From: Macrostomum hystrix
Lineage: Eukaryota > Platyhelminthes > Macrostomidae
Assembly (NCBI GenBank): GCA_950097015.1
Contig: CATNEN010000033.1
Location: 1 to 64,000, forward strand
DNA: 64,000 nt
Direction of reading: 5' to 3'
The first letter of the stretch is position 1; each line of letters opens with the position of its first letter. This document shows positions 10,834 to 22,694 of this stretch, piece after piece. Below the pieces are notes generated by a model. That model was not told the DNA's origin. It saw nothing but the letters and a program-made list of their open reading frames with translations, and did no database searches. The translations under genes were made by a program, and so were the position numbers.

Positions 10834-13800
10834 GACCTACGAGTATAGATAACTGTAAAGAAGCTCTAAGATTTTTGCTCCATCATAGACTATCCTTTTT
10901 CCTGCCTGCCCAACTGCACCGGCCGAAACCTTCCTTGCCATACATTAAATGCCCAGTGCCTCGTCATTCATTGTCCGCTACTATCGTGGGCTCCGCTCAT
11001 TGTGAAGTGGCGTGCCGGGCTTCCTTCCAAGACTGGCCCCGCCCCATGTCTGTGTTGGCTTCTAATTCTCTTGCTATATTTCTTTTACTGAGCCAAGAGA
11101 GGCAGCCTGATTCCGCTGACTGTTGATGAACTGCGCATTAACACAGATACGGACTTTTTTGCCCCCGAATCAATGCGTTTTGTCGCACAACCAGAGGCAG
11201 AAAATATAGAGACGCGTGAGAGAAATGCCAAAATCTGCACACGCACACACAAACACTGGGTGCAGATGTTGCTTGTAGGAAATAGGGCAGACAGTCTCTT
11301 GGACAGGATTTTCTGTGAGTCCAAAATTGTGAGGCTTTTTTCTCTCGATTCTCTTCACCGCAAGGGGTTAATTCATGAAGACTCTTTTGCGTCTTTCTTC
11401 TTTTTGTCTGGCGAAACCGTGGGAAAGGCAGATGGACAGTTTTAAGCGTGCCTTGACTAAATGCTGGAGTTTTTTAAGAAAATCAATGCTAGATTATTTC
11501 CCTCTTGTCTCTCTTCTGTCAGTTTCCCTTTCACGCCTGCTGCGACCTGCTTCGCCCCTGAGCTTATCTAAGCCCACTTGGATGGCCTCTCCATGGTTCT
11601 CTGTTCGGCAGCAAACAGCAAAAAAATTAGTTTTTTAAAGACGCCAACAGAGATAGCTCCCTTCACAGAGCCAGGGTTGTGGACCAATTACTGTGTCCGA
11701 AATGCGGGACAAGTGGCCTTCTTAACCCGGCTCCCACTTGCGCTCTGCCGCTCTTCCCCGTCCCGGCCGATGCGTGGACAGGCGGGAGGTCTGGCTTGCT
11801 CCTGAGCTTCACATGGACGGGTTGAGGGAAATCCGTTGCGAAGCTTGATCCCTGGCTGATCGCCTGCTGCTGCATCTAGCTACTCTTATATCATACACAC
11901 AGTCTACAGCCACAAGGAGAGAACTAGAAAGGTCTCTGATTCGCATCCAACCACCCTCCTAGTGGCACGACGAATTTTTCTATATAAGAAGCGGTTTCCG
12001 CTTTCTGTGCCGCCCCACCTAGCCGCGGCCTCTCTGAGACCTCTCCATCACAGCCTGACCCGCCCTGTTCCTGTCCCGCAGCAAAAACCACCTCCATCCA
12101 AGCCCCCACCTACTCCTCGTACCCTCGTATCCTTTGGCTCCTCTGGGTCGCTCCATAGCCCTCCAACTACAGCTGTGCCTTTACCTTGCCTTCCACTTCT
12201 GCCTCTCTGACCACCCTGCACAGCACAATGACAGATGCGACGGCATTTATTGCCACTCGTTCCTCCCTCATCTCTCTCAATGCTCACTGGGCCCACTGAG
12301 AAAGGCCAGATTGTGTTCGCAGATTGCTGCTTCGTTATTTTGGGAATCTGTTTTCTCTCTAAAAACCAATCCCCACCCCCACTGTTCTCGACACATCCGG
12401 CCGGTACAGAAGAGCAGATTTAGAAAATCTCTGAAACCAATCGGAAACTGTGAAATCAATTTGAACTGAAGTACGAGCTCGTACTATCGTATAGCCATAT
12501 TATCGTTAACACTATGATTTAACAGTGTTAACACTCGCAAAATTATCGCAAAATTAAGTTTTGTTTAATTCACACTTCAAGTTATAATTAAATTCGATAT
12601 TGAAATGTAGAGTAAAAACTAGCTTGACTACATAGTGTTTGCCTTTGTTGATTGCAAAATTATATATTTGATTTTGTTATTGTTTTAGCAGTTTAAAACG
12701 TACTGCGAATGGCGTCTAGATTACTAAACACCTGAACTGAAAGCATAGATTAACAAACGATACCAAAGCTTAGTATTTGTTCGACTAATTCTACGAGGCA
12801 GACTTTGTGCCTACAAAACAGGATTGGTCCAGTTTTCTCTTGAGCATCAATATATGACCTGTATGTAGTTTTCCGCTCTGATGGATAGGTAGTCTAGAAT
12901 CTTGCCTGTGCTCAATACGGTTGAAGTTGCTTGAGCCAATGGGCACTGAGATAAAAAAACTTTGGACGATGATAGTCACGTATTTCGTAGCCGATTTTTC
13001 TAAGAATCTTTCTGCTCTATATTTAACGATTAAAATTATTCGAAATAGGTGCTCTGGCACTATATGACATCTGAAGGTTTTCTGAACAGCCAATAGCTTA
13101 AACTATAGTTTTTATATAAAATAGTGGCTTTGGTTACCCCTTTACTTATCTTATTTTTAAGACTTGCACTTTTACGATCCTTCAATTAAGCTAGTAGAGC
13201 CGATGAGCTCGGCTTAAGCCACAGCTGTGCAGAAGCAGGCAATTAATTAAATTGAGTGATGCATAGAATCAAAACTTAGGGTCGCTGCTGGTCTCTGTGG
13301 CCGTGATTTTAATTTTCGCTTTCGCTTTATGAATCGTAGTAACTAAATAACTGGCTTATGCTTAACTACTGACTTGATTGGTCAGCTAAATTATAGGCCT
13401 AGTTGTGAGCTAGACTCCGTAGCCTAAACACTATCAAGTTGGAATAGGCTTTTTACCTTTAGATTGTTCTATATTCTATAGAATTTTTTTTTCTAAACCC
13501 TATCGACAGAGTAACCCAGGCTAGGCCTCGGATTGATGCATAAGTAATGGTTTAGGTGAATTAATTTGCAACAGTAGCCTCAATGCCCACGGTTCATATA
13601 GGAACAATAGACTAGGTCCACAAGCTTGTATCAACTATTCCGTGTTGTCGGCCTTTGGCCCAGATGTCGCTTCGCTGAGCATCGCTGTATCGCCCATAAC
13701 AGTCTAATTTGGAATGGAAAAGCCAATGATTGCGGATTGACTGTCTGGCCCGCTACCAATCTTGCTTGCAGTCAACTCATAAATCACTATTCCTATCTCT

Positions 13801-16800
13801 GATGTACTCACATTGGCCAGCATTGAATAAATATTTCAGTAGCCTTCAGTTATAGCTTTCAACTATAGTTAGCGTAGGCAGCAGATTGCACACCTATTTG
13901 GCTGATTAACTAATCCCTGGCTAGTGACTCCACTCTTCCAGAGGCTTAATCTCACATTCCCGTTGATTCTCATTGCTGATAGATTGCTATAAAGCATTTT
14001 ATTTCTGTTTTCTTACTGAGGCCGCCACGAGAAACTAGACATTGTTAGATGCTGTAGGTAGGTCATTTTAGCTGGTTAATGCCCCTTTGTAGTAAAAAGT
14101 ACTTTCAAAACTCTTCATGTGAGCTCAACAACTACAAGCCAATCGTGTATTGTATGTAAAATGATTTTGGCAAGGTTTTGACTTTTAACAATCTTTCACA
14201 ACAGATACTTCTGAAAAACCAAAAGTACTGTATAGGCCTAGGGCTTTAGACCAGAGCGGCTTGCGTGTATAATTTTTTTAATTCTTTGTTTTAGTAAGCA
14301 TAGATTCAGTGTAAATACAAGCGTGGTACCGGTTGTCAGACTACGTCCTCTCCGTTGCTTTTTTTAAGTCTGTTTTGGTTTCTGTTTCCTCACCACACAG
14401 CCTTAATCATATTTATACGTTATATATATTACAATTAACGGAGTACACGAGTAATGCAAAAATCGATGATCCTGGTCTTCCTTCGTGTCTGTCTTCCTAG
14501 CTACTCCTCTCTCCCTTGCTTCCATCCTTGTTTTCGGAAGCTGCGCAAACTTACCCAAACCAGTCCCGACTGTAGCGCTTCGCTCGCTCGCTTCCTCCCA
14601 TTGAGCTTGCGCATGACTATTTGATGTTAATTCATCGATGTTTGTGTTGCCGTCCTTTTTTTTATCTTCTCTGTTCGCGCATGCCGGAAAGCACGAAAGT
14701 CAATCAAATCTTGCCGGCCTCCCTTCCCCCCACAATCTCCAGGCTCTGTCTTGCCAAAACTGAAACTGCAAAGCCAGGAACGAGACGGTGGGAGAATTCA
14801 CGGGTGACGGACGGGTGAGGGAAACGGGTCCGCGGGATTAGGAAATTGAGTTTCTACTGTTCACAAACTCGGCCTGCCTCCGCCTCCTTTCCCTTTCCAG
14901 GCCCATGATAATGCAGCATTCACGCGCACATGCGTACGCAAACAAACCCCTGGTTTTCACTTTCTCTTTTTTCTGTGGGCTCGAAGCTGTGGGTCTCCTA
15001 GTCTTTTTTCTCGCCTATCCCTTCCGCTCCACTCATTTTCCAGGCGACTGAGCAAATAAGACTTCTAAACGGTCACTGAGTCTTTCTTTTATCCCTATAT
15101 AATATCCCTCTTCTACGCGCCACTCTCGATGTCCGCTTCCTCCGGCATATTCGCAGACAGGCATCCAAGAAAGATGATGAAGTCTTGCGGATTAGACGGA
15201 AAGCTTGAGGATTTGAAGCTGAAATATGAGAGTTATTATGACCTCCTGGTTCAGTTTCAGGATTTTGCCGTCTTATTTGACCCGTATTGATTGATATTAG
15301 GGCTGCAGTGAGTTGTGCATTGATTAAAGGGCTTTCGTGAGCGTGTGTTGCTCCTAGTTCTACTGGCTCTCTTTGGGATAAATTTATCGAAAGCAGACGT
15401 ACTTATTTGCTGATGTTTTTGCAGTAAAAGTTACTTATAAATCAACACAATCTAGCCAGTGGATTTACATCGCTGCCTTTTTGGCTCTCGGGTAATAGCA
15501 AAACCAAACTGAAGAACAGGAGATAAGACAAGAACGGCTATTGTCGTCTTCAGCTTTTCGTCGACAATAGCAAATATATCATTGATGCTTGTTGTAGTAG
15601 GAAGTACAGCGAGAAAAAATTGCAATGTGTCTGGCAGAACTTATGACTACATGCGCGCTAGCGAAGCGAAGCTGAGACCAGCTAGCCAGCCAACTTGAGC
15701 ACTTAATGTTGCGTGTTCTGTAAGTCTGTCAGGCAATCATGCGTTCTTGGACCACAGAATTGGGAATAGAGCTGCGGACGGTGCTTCGATTAGGCAGGAT
15801 TGCAAGCAAAGGCCGGGAATAGTATGGAAAATTGGGGTAGAAAAAAGCAAACTCGGCTCTTGCTGCTGCTGCTTAATTTGTGCGCACGGAGCGGTCTCGG
15901 TCTCTGTTGGCCCGCTGCCGCCGGCGAAAAAAGCTGAGCGAAAGACAGAATGAGAGGCTGAGGTTTTTGGCTGGCCTCTTGTTGGCTGATGGGGCTCGAG
16001 GCTACATACGGCCTGCTAAGGCGGGTTCCTCTCAGATGCCTGCAGCATCTTTCTCTGTCTGAGCGTTCTGTTCTTTCTGAGAATCGACCCGCATCACAGC
16101 GAGGGAAAAGGGAGTTGGCAAAGAAAAGGTTTGATGGCTTTCTTTTCCGTTCCCTCTGGACACACTGCCCTTCGGAACTTCCCTCCTCCCCCTGGCTGTT
16201 TGGTCCGGTCGGACAAAACGCATAGGCAGGTGGTGTGTGGACAAGAAATAATAATTCTCATCTGGACTTACCTGGAATTTTTTCTCTCCTCTTTCTCTAT
16301 TGCTCTCGCTCTGTAAACTATAAGAAAATTGACGGATGTCGGCAAGTTGAGTTGGTGCGCAAAATTGTGCTCATCGATCAAGGACTTTCTATCGCCTTTC
16401 TTCAACGCCTCATCAATATGGTGTTATAATTGTAGTATTAGTATGTTTTTTGATCTCTGATATGCCATTTTCGGGCAGTGTCTATTACTTCTGAAGTATC
16501 TGAATGCGCGAACACGATGATTTTTCCAGCCAAATACTCGAATTAACTATCTTCGCTCGCTTTTCGCCTACAGAAATAATGCCGGTTAGGGGGACAAAGA
16601 ATAAATCGAATCAACAATTGGCTACTTCTATATATATATATATACATATATATCGTGTGTGTGTGTGTGTGTGTGACAGGTACACCTGTCTAGATTAATT
16701 CGTATGGATGGTGTGAAGGCTGAAAATATTGTTATCCACCTTTGAGTATGGTAAGTCGCAGATACTTCCCAGTGTACTTTACACAAAAATACCACACAGA

Positions 16801-18302
16801 GGCAATATGTGCAATTCGGTAACACTTTTCACTCTTTGAACCCAAACGGTCCATCTATTTTTACGGCTGTGTCCGTCAAAGGAACAAAACGCAGCATTGG
16901 CATGACAGGATTAGTTAATAGATATGTTAGACATCCAGGGATCTTGTAGTTCAATTGTTTAAGCTTTGGAATTTTGACCGAGACTTTAAGGAGTTCGAAG
17001 CTCAGCCCAAGGAAAAGAATTATCTTTTTTGAGCGACACTTTTTACCTTTTGCTTCATTTTTGCCACCTGCAAAATTGGTTCTGACTGGGTCAAGACAGC
17101 AGATACAGTGCTGAGTTACTGCTATAGAGACTTCAGTGTTTCGCCGTATGGCTTTTATATGCGATGTATTTTAGGGTGTCCAAGCGGTGTACGAGTAGTG
17201 TTGCACTTTCACTGACGTCCAATGTTCGAAATCTGCTTGCAATGATTAGAAGTGTCTAATTATTAATCAGGCATGTGTGTGCCCCTTGCAATTTAAAACG
17301 AGCCCTTCAATTGACACGTTCTGTCAAATAATGAAGCCCTAACATAGCTTAGTTGCCTACACAGAAGTGAAAATTAAAGACAGTTTTAGTTTTCTTTCCC
17401 GCCCTTAAATCCGTCAGTCAGTCGCTAAATCGAAATTTTGTCTTTTAGATTGCGGCTCGAGTTACTTTAGGAAATTGACTAGCATAAGAAGCTTCCATCG
17501 ATGAGAACAGCTAGTGGGACTTAGGCGGGGGTCACTTGAGATCCTCAATTTCATTGGATTTCTCTGCGGACAGAAAGAGAATCTGCTCCAGTAGAAAAAA
17601 TTGAGAAAAGCTTTTCCTCCTTGTAATCTAGCAAATTTTTAGGCCAATCGATCATTGCCTACGTGGGATCAGTTTCAACTTAAGCGGATTAGTATTTACA
17701 CTGAGCTACATGCCGCTCATGTAAATCTTAGACTTGGTCTGCTCGTTCTGTCCTTTATTGGCTCAGAATGTGCGACTCATGCCATCCTGTCTATTTAAAA
17801 GTTTTTCTAATCAACTCAGCCTTCTGGGAGATAATCATAGACTTGAATTTTGTTTTAAATTTAATTATAAAAAATTATTATAGTTTCTAAATTTACCACT
17901 GAGTCTATCTATAATTTCTGCGTATTAGTCCTTTTTAAGTAATACTTTCTATTTATAAATATGAAATCCTTATAATAACAATACCTTTGATATAGATACA
18001 TACAATAAATCAAAAGGCCTCCAAAAGTCCAGATACACAATCATTCGATAATTATATAAATACGTAAAATAATTTACAGTCACATAAGCATACTGTCAGT
18101 TAGATTGTGAGACAGACACAAGCAGATAAGCATTCTGGCAGTTAGATAAGCATGTTGCCATGCTGATTAGCATCACACAGGTAGATTAGGTACGCAAAGG
18201 TAGACAAGTCAGGCCGCGCATATCGAGTCGTTGCTATCTGCAGCATGTTTAAATAAAGCTACTTAAAAAACGGTTTCAATACGAAACTGTTCACTATTGC
18301 AG
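10834..18302. other. Long intergenic or intronic region with no supported gene
   Basis: About 7.5 kb of unique sequence. It contains pyrimidine-rich stretches around 11.5-12.4 kb and 14.3-15.1 kb, two TAGGCCTA palindromes (13394 and 14233) and a (TA)n/(TG)n microsatellite at 16628-16675. A tRNA-like relic at about 16948-17005 has an A-box-like tagttcaattg and a B-box-like gagttcgaagctc. Small open frames show no domains or consistent splice context. Upstream exons of the MTFR1-like gene could lie here but cannot be identified. Confidence 0.6.
16628..16675. repeat. (TA)n then (GT)n microsatellite
   Basis: A run of TA dinucleotides is followed by about eleven GT dinucleotides. Simple sequence in non-coding DNA. 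Confidence 0.9.
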
Positions 18303-19568
18303 CTGCTCCAAGCTGCCTTGGCGCTGTGGCAGCAGCCGTCGCTGCCGGATCGTCTAGCCAAGACCGGCCTGCTTGCAAGCCGTCTGGCCGCTGTGGCCGC
18401 AGCTCTACGGCTGCTGCAGCTGCTGATCGTTGAGCCACTGCCCGCGCTGCGGAGCCGCTTGGCCCCTACGCAGCTACTCAGTAACTGGAGGCGCCGCGCC
18501 TTCCGTGCCTTAGCCGGCCTCGCGCCGGTCTGTCGCACGCCGGAATCGGCCGGACGGCTGCGCCTCATGCCGGAGCTGCTGGAGCCGCAGCAGACGGTGA
18601 CAAACGACGCCGACGGAGAATACATTGACAGGGACGACGAAGAGCGACAGCGGCAGGTGGCGGTCATGTTTGACGAAGAGGGCCGCCTGTTTCCTGAGGA
18701 CGATGACGACGGCCTTGGCGCCTCGGTCCTCGGCGACGAGGCCGGCTGCTTCGGCTTCAGCTCATCTGCTGACGAAGCCGACGATGCGGAGGAGCTGGCT
18801 GAAGAGCCGGCCTGGCTGGAGCTGCAGGAGCCGAACCGCATGGTCCGCCTGCCTGATCCCTACCAGCTGTGCTATGGCCTGAGCCCCGGCCAGCAGCGCC
18901 AGCCGGTGCTGAACTACCACGGCGGCTTCTCCTTCGCTGTGGACGATGAAGGCGACGGACTGGTCGCGTTTCACTGCGACGCGTCCACGCCGGAGCCAAG
19001 AACTGCGTCTGCGGCGGCCGATCCGGCCGCGCTGGAAAAACTGCAGCGCCTTGAGAGCGAACTAGCCGCCCTCCGAGAGCAAGTAGCCCGCCTGGTGTCC
19101 GCTCAGGAAACCGCGGCCAAGCAGCCGCCTCCGCCGCCGCCTCCGCCTCCGACGCGTGCGCCGCCTCCGCCTGCGCCGCCGCCGCCACCGCCACCACCGC
19201 CTCCGACGCCATTGATTCTGCCACGGCGTGGTCGGGCGGCGGCCGACTCACCCTCCAGCCTGCAGCAGCCAGCAGCGTCAATGCCAATCGATATGGGCGC
19301 CCTTCTAGCTGATATCGGCAAAGTTAGACTGCGGCCAACCAGACTGAACAAGTCTCCAGGCGGCACGCCCCTGAAGCCGAAGTTCGGCGACCAGCCGGGA
19401 CAGCGGCAGCGCCAGCCGCCGCCGGCCAGCGATCCCGCAGCCATCATCGCCGCCGCGCTTCGACGCAAATTCAAAAACGTTGCCTCTCCGCCGCCACAGT
19501 CGGCGTCTTCGAGCGCGATGAAGCTCATTGAGTCAAATGACAAGGAAAATGGGGAGTCATTTGCTTGA
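18303..19568 (+). CDS. MTFR1: Mitochondrial fission regulator family protein (MTFR1/MTFR2/FAM54), 5' partial
   Basis: This is the 3' coding exon of a member of the mitochondrial fission regulator family, proteins associated with mitochondria and linked to fragmentation of the network. The exon encodes about 421 residues. The C-terminal order is diagnostic: a short coiled coil (LEKLQRLESELAALREQVAR, about 244-265), a polyproline tract (about 274-302), the motif MGALLADIGKVRLRPTRLNK followed by SPGGTP, the block DPAAIIAAALRRKF, and a final NDKENGESF. The N-terminal part is acidic and Leu/Ala-rich and is not obviously conserved. Translation is open from a splice acceptor (ttcactattgcag, ending 18302), so the start codon is probably in an upstream exon that I could not find. 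The first internal ATG in frame is at 18567 and would remove about 88 residues. A poly(A) signal AATAAA lies at 20267, which would place a minisatellite inside the 3' UTR. Family assignment is confident; which paralogue is not determined. Confidence 0.85.
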   Translation: MLQAALALWQQPSLPDRLAKTGLLASRLAAVAAALRLLQLLIVEPLPALRSRLAPTQLLSNWRRRAFRALAGLAPVCRTPESAGRLRLMPELLEPQQTVTNDADGEYIDRDDEERQRQVAVMFDEEGRLFPEDDDDGLGASVLGDEAGCFGFSSSADEADDAEELAEEPAWLELQEPNRMVRLPDPYQLCYGLSPGQQRQPVLNYHGGFSFAVDDEGDGLVAFHCDASTPEPRTASAAADPAALEKLQRLESELAALREQVARLVSAQETAAKQPPPPPPPPPTRAPPPPAPPPPPPPPPPTPLILPRRGRAAADSPSSLQQPAASMPIDMGALLADIGKVRLRPTRLNKSPGGTPLKPKFGDQPGQRQRQPPPASDPAAIIAAALRRKFKNVASPPPQSASSSAMKLIESNDKENGESFA

Positions 19569-19639
19569 CGCATTTTCTCATTGATTTTTTAGCTTTTTTG
19601 GGCTTCTAATTTATTTCTGTTCAGTTTTCATTTTTGTCA

Positions 19640-20125
19640 TTCTCATCTTCTCATCTGGTCGGTCATTACCCTCGCTTCTCATCTGGTCGGTCATTACCCT
19701 CGCTTCTCATCTGGTCGGTCATTACCCTCTCTTCTCATCTGATCGGTCATTACCCTCTCTTCTCATCTGGTCGGTCATTACCCTCGCTTCTCATCTGATT
19801 GGTCATTACCCTCGCTTCTCGTCTGGTCAATCATTACCCTCGCTTCTCATCTGATTGGTCATTACCCTCTCTTCTCATCTGATCGGTCATTGCCCTCGCT
19901 TATTTGGTCATTAGCTTCTCCCCTGGTCGGTCATTACCCTCGCTTATTCGGTCATTAGCTTCTCCCCTGGTTGGTCATTACCCTCGCTTATTCGGTCATT
20001 AGCTTCTCCCCTGGTCGGTCATTACCCTCGCTTATTCGGTCATTAGCTTCTCCCCTGGTCGGTCATTACCCTCGCTTATTCGGTCATTAGCTTCTCCCCT
20101 GGTCGGTCATTAACCTTTCATTTTA
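19640..20125. repeat. Minisatellite in the probable 3' UTR of the MTFR1-like gene
   Basis: The first part has a 28-bp unit built on cttctcatctggtcggtcat. From about 19890 the array changes to a longer compound unit (about 44 bp) in which gcttattcggtcattagctt alternates with the older half-unit. The compound unit repeats about five times. Confidence 0.9.
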
Positions 20126-20266
20126 TTTAATCCTTCTGGTCTTCTATTCTCCTTGTTTGTCACATCTATAAACTTATTCGCATAGTCTGTGCCAATGTTA
20201 ACAATATACTTGTGTATGCTGTAAGTCATGGTAAACTACGTATTATTTACTTATTATGACGGTTTC

Positions 20267-20272
20267 AATAAA
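20267..20272 (+). terminator. Poly(A) signal AATAAA, probable end of the MTFR1-like transcript
   Basis: Canonical AATAAA about 700 nt after the TGA stop at 19566-19568. No better signal is seen in between. Confidence 0.5.
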
Positions 20273-20669
20273 CTAAGTGAACACATTTTTCACAGCTCTA
20301 CTTATTAAGTAGAGTGAAAGTATTTGTGTGTGTTGCCACTTTCCCATTCTCTGTGTCCCAGTGATGTTGTTTTCCTGCATTTTGGTTCTTCCTAATGTTC
20401 CTAAGTCAGTCAATGTCGCTGCAAAATGATTTTTTACTTTAAAGTGCCACAAACTGCTCAAATTTATTTTTTTATTTGTGTGACCCTTACTTTCTGCTTT
20501 TATTAAACTAACGTAATTCCTCATCTTCGGTTAGCTAACTTACATGCCGCTTTTTGTAATGCATTTTTAATTACCCTGCCGCAGTGTTTATTGCTACTTT
20601 TTATTGCGAGCTGAATGCGGGTTGCTTGCCTAAACCTTTTGCAGAGAATATAACAAAAAATATTGCCTC
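20273..20669. other. Unique non-coding sequence
   Basis: About 400 bp between the poly(A) signal and the next array. I see no gene; open frames here are short and lack domains. Confidence 0.5.
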
Positions 20670-20885
20670 TCCACAGTCCTCTGATTGGCCGTTACCACTA
20701 ACCACTTCCCAGTCCTCTGATTGGCCATTTACCAATTATCTGATTAGCCGTTATCCGAACCCTAGTCCCCTGATTGGCGATCACCCTGAAGTCCCCTGAT
20801 TGGCAGTTACCCTGAAGTCCCCTGATTGGCAGTTACCCTGAAGTCGCCTGATTGGCTGTCACCTTGAAGTGACCTGATGAGCGGT
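20670..20885. repeat. Minisatellite, about 26-bp unit with ATTGG cores
   Basis: About seven diverged copies of a unit containing agtcccctgattggcagt and then taccctga. Every copy carries CTGATTGG, an inverted CCAAT box. Confidence 0.8.
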
Positions 20886-21399
20886 TTCGCCCTCTCCAGT
20901 TCTCTAATAATTTAGAAAATACTATATAGTAATTTTCTATCTCAGCAGCAAAAGTGCTCCTTTTATTGAAACCTTAATATTCTGTGCAATTGACGCCATA
21001 ATAAAAAATCAGTTTGTGTGAGCTGACTAACCAAATCTTAAACTGCGCATTGCCTGTTCAACCCACATGGCTATGATAAGATGCGAATAACAACGAACAG
21101 AAAAACATGAAACATTACTAGCCGAGAATAAGTTTTGCCTTGTTTTTCCCTCCTTTCTTTTCATAATTCATTCCTAAAGATTCCGAAAGTTCTTTACTGG
21201 CTACTTAGTAGTAAGCTAGTAAATTAAATCATTTTTTGTTCGAGATAAGTGTCTCCGTTTTTGCAAACTCGAAGTGAGTCGCGTCACGAGCAATTTTGTA
21301 GTTTAAGGCCTCAAATTAAAAATCCTATAACCTCTAATGCAAATAATATTTTGCTGTTTTACAGTGCTATTGTTTAGGGATCAATATCTACTGGGTTGA
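20886..21399. other. Unique AT-rich sequence with no gene
   Basis: Short open frames only; no recognisable element. Confidence 0.5.
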
Positions 21400-21645
21400 A
21401 ACCTACTCATATTGCGAATCGTTCGCAACACCTTTTTGGGGTGAGATTTTGAGATTTCAACATTTTTAGCGTGAGATTTTGAGATCACAACACTTACGAG
21501 ATCTCTTTGAGAGGGAACACACGAGAACACTTTAAGATCTCTTGTATTGAAGTGAGATTTTGAGATCTCAAAATTTATTTGGGTGGGATGTTGAGATCTC
21601 AACATTTATTAAGGTTGGACGTTGAGATCTCAACACCCATTTATC
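21400..21645. repeat. Diverged repeat built on TTGAGATCTCAA
   Basis: Six or so irregular copies of gtgagattttgagatctcaa-like sequence, spaced 25-60 bp apart, ending about 100 bp before the start codon of the next gene. Each core is a perfect or near-perfect palindrome around GAGATCTC. Confidence 0.75.
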
Positions 21646-21746
21646 GTAATTTTCTGAGGCACATTGTCGGCAGTTCTTACTTTTATTATCCGATCGTAAA
21701 TTTATTTTAATGTCCATGCACTTTGGCCATTGCAGCAGCAGCAGAG

Positions 21747-22475
21747 ATGTCCATCAGCGATGCTGATGCATCTAGTAAAAAGCCAAAGCTGGACGCCGAC
21801 GAGGCTCAACTGGATGGTCAGCCGCCGGGTTTGACGCTGGACGACGGTGCAGCCGCGGCCCGTAGACTCTTTCGTGGCAGCGGCAGTGGTGGCAGCGGCG
21901 GTCAGCGGTCGCGCCCAAACCCGGCGTCAAAATCGAAAGCGTCGACCGCGGCCGCCCGGCGGACCTCGAAGACGGCAGCAACGGGCGTAGGCGGAGGACG
22001 CGCACGAAGCGGCGGCGGAGGTGGCCAGCCTCGTCGTCGTCCGGCGCGCGGAGGTGCCGGCGGCGCGGCCGCAGCCGACTCGTCCCCGCTGCCTCCGGGC
22101 TCAGTTCGCATCTTCACCGACGACTTTCTGCGGCTGAACGCGCAGCGGGAGAAAACCGCCCGCCAGCTGCGTCGGTCGGTGATCGTGCGCGAGGAGGAGG
22201 CCCTGCTCCGGACGCGCCACACGGAGGACCTCGCCGACGCTGTTGCCGACCTGCTGGCGCGTCGCGACGCAGGCAATGCCGACGCTGAAGCGCTGACTGC
22301 AGCGCTGACAGACCTGCGGACTCGCCTTCTAGGCGCCTTCCCGGAGTTGTCTGCGGAGGCCACATCGGTGGTGGAGCAGGATCAGCAGCTGCTGGCCAGT
22401 GTCAAGCTTTTGACGGACAAGCTGGATCCCGACGCTGTCAGCCGCGTGCTGACGGAGTTCTCCAGTGCCAAGTAG
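21747..22475 (+). CDS. Unrecognised basic protein with C-terminal helical region
   Basis: I do not recognise this 242-residue protein. It starts MSISDADASSKKPKLDADEA, where KKPKLD resembles a monopartite nuclear localisation signal. A low-complexity basic middle (about 45-120) is rich in Arg, Gly, Ala and Ser. The folded part begins around SVRIFTDDFLRLNAQREK and continues as a long amphipathic helix with heptad-like spacing (LRRSVIVREEEALLRTRHTE) to the end at FSSAK. The layout of disordered basic N-terminus plus coiled coil is seen in many chromatin and kinetochore subunits, but that is only a guess. The ATG at 21747 follows an AG acceptor (ggccattgcag, ending 21735) by 11 nt, which suits trans-splicing or a short 5' intron. 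Strong GC-rich codon use and a well-placed AATAAA (22596) support a real gene. Confidence 0.7.
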   Translation: MSISDADASSKKPKLDADEAQLDGQPPGLTLDDGAAAARRLFRGSGSGGSGGQRSRPNPASKSKASTAAARRTSKTAATGVGGGRARSGGGGGQPRRRPARGGAGGAAAADSSPLPPGSVRIFTDDFLRLNAQREKTARQLRRSVIVREEEALLRTRHTEDLADAVADLLARRDAGNADAEALTAALTDLRTRLLGAFPELSAEATSVVEQDQQLLASVKLLTDKLDPDAVSRVLTEFSSAK

Positions 22476-22595
22476 CTGACACTTAAATTGCCTGTTTGAC
22501 GAGAATTTTCCAGCACAATTACATGTACGAGTATAGGCTTTCATTCATTGCTGCTTGTAGATAAGTGAATGCTGTGCTCATTCGTTGCTATTGTA

Positions 22596-22601
22596 AATAA
22601 A
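22596..22601 (+). terminator. Poly(A) signal AATAAA
   Basis: AATAAA 121 nt after the TAG stop of the 21747-22475 gene, followed by a T-rich stretch. Confidence 0.7.
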
Positions 22602-22694
22602 CAGCTCATACTAGGTTCACTTTTCACTGTGACCGCTTGAACTCAAAACGAATTTTTTTAAATATGTGATTCGATTTTTTCATACTGACAATCA

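Noticed and set aside
20870-20892. Possible third hammerhead core (ctgatgagcggtttcg)
   Set aside because: There is no GAAA segment or stem II; the match is limited to CTGATGAG.
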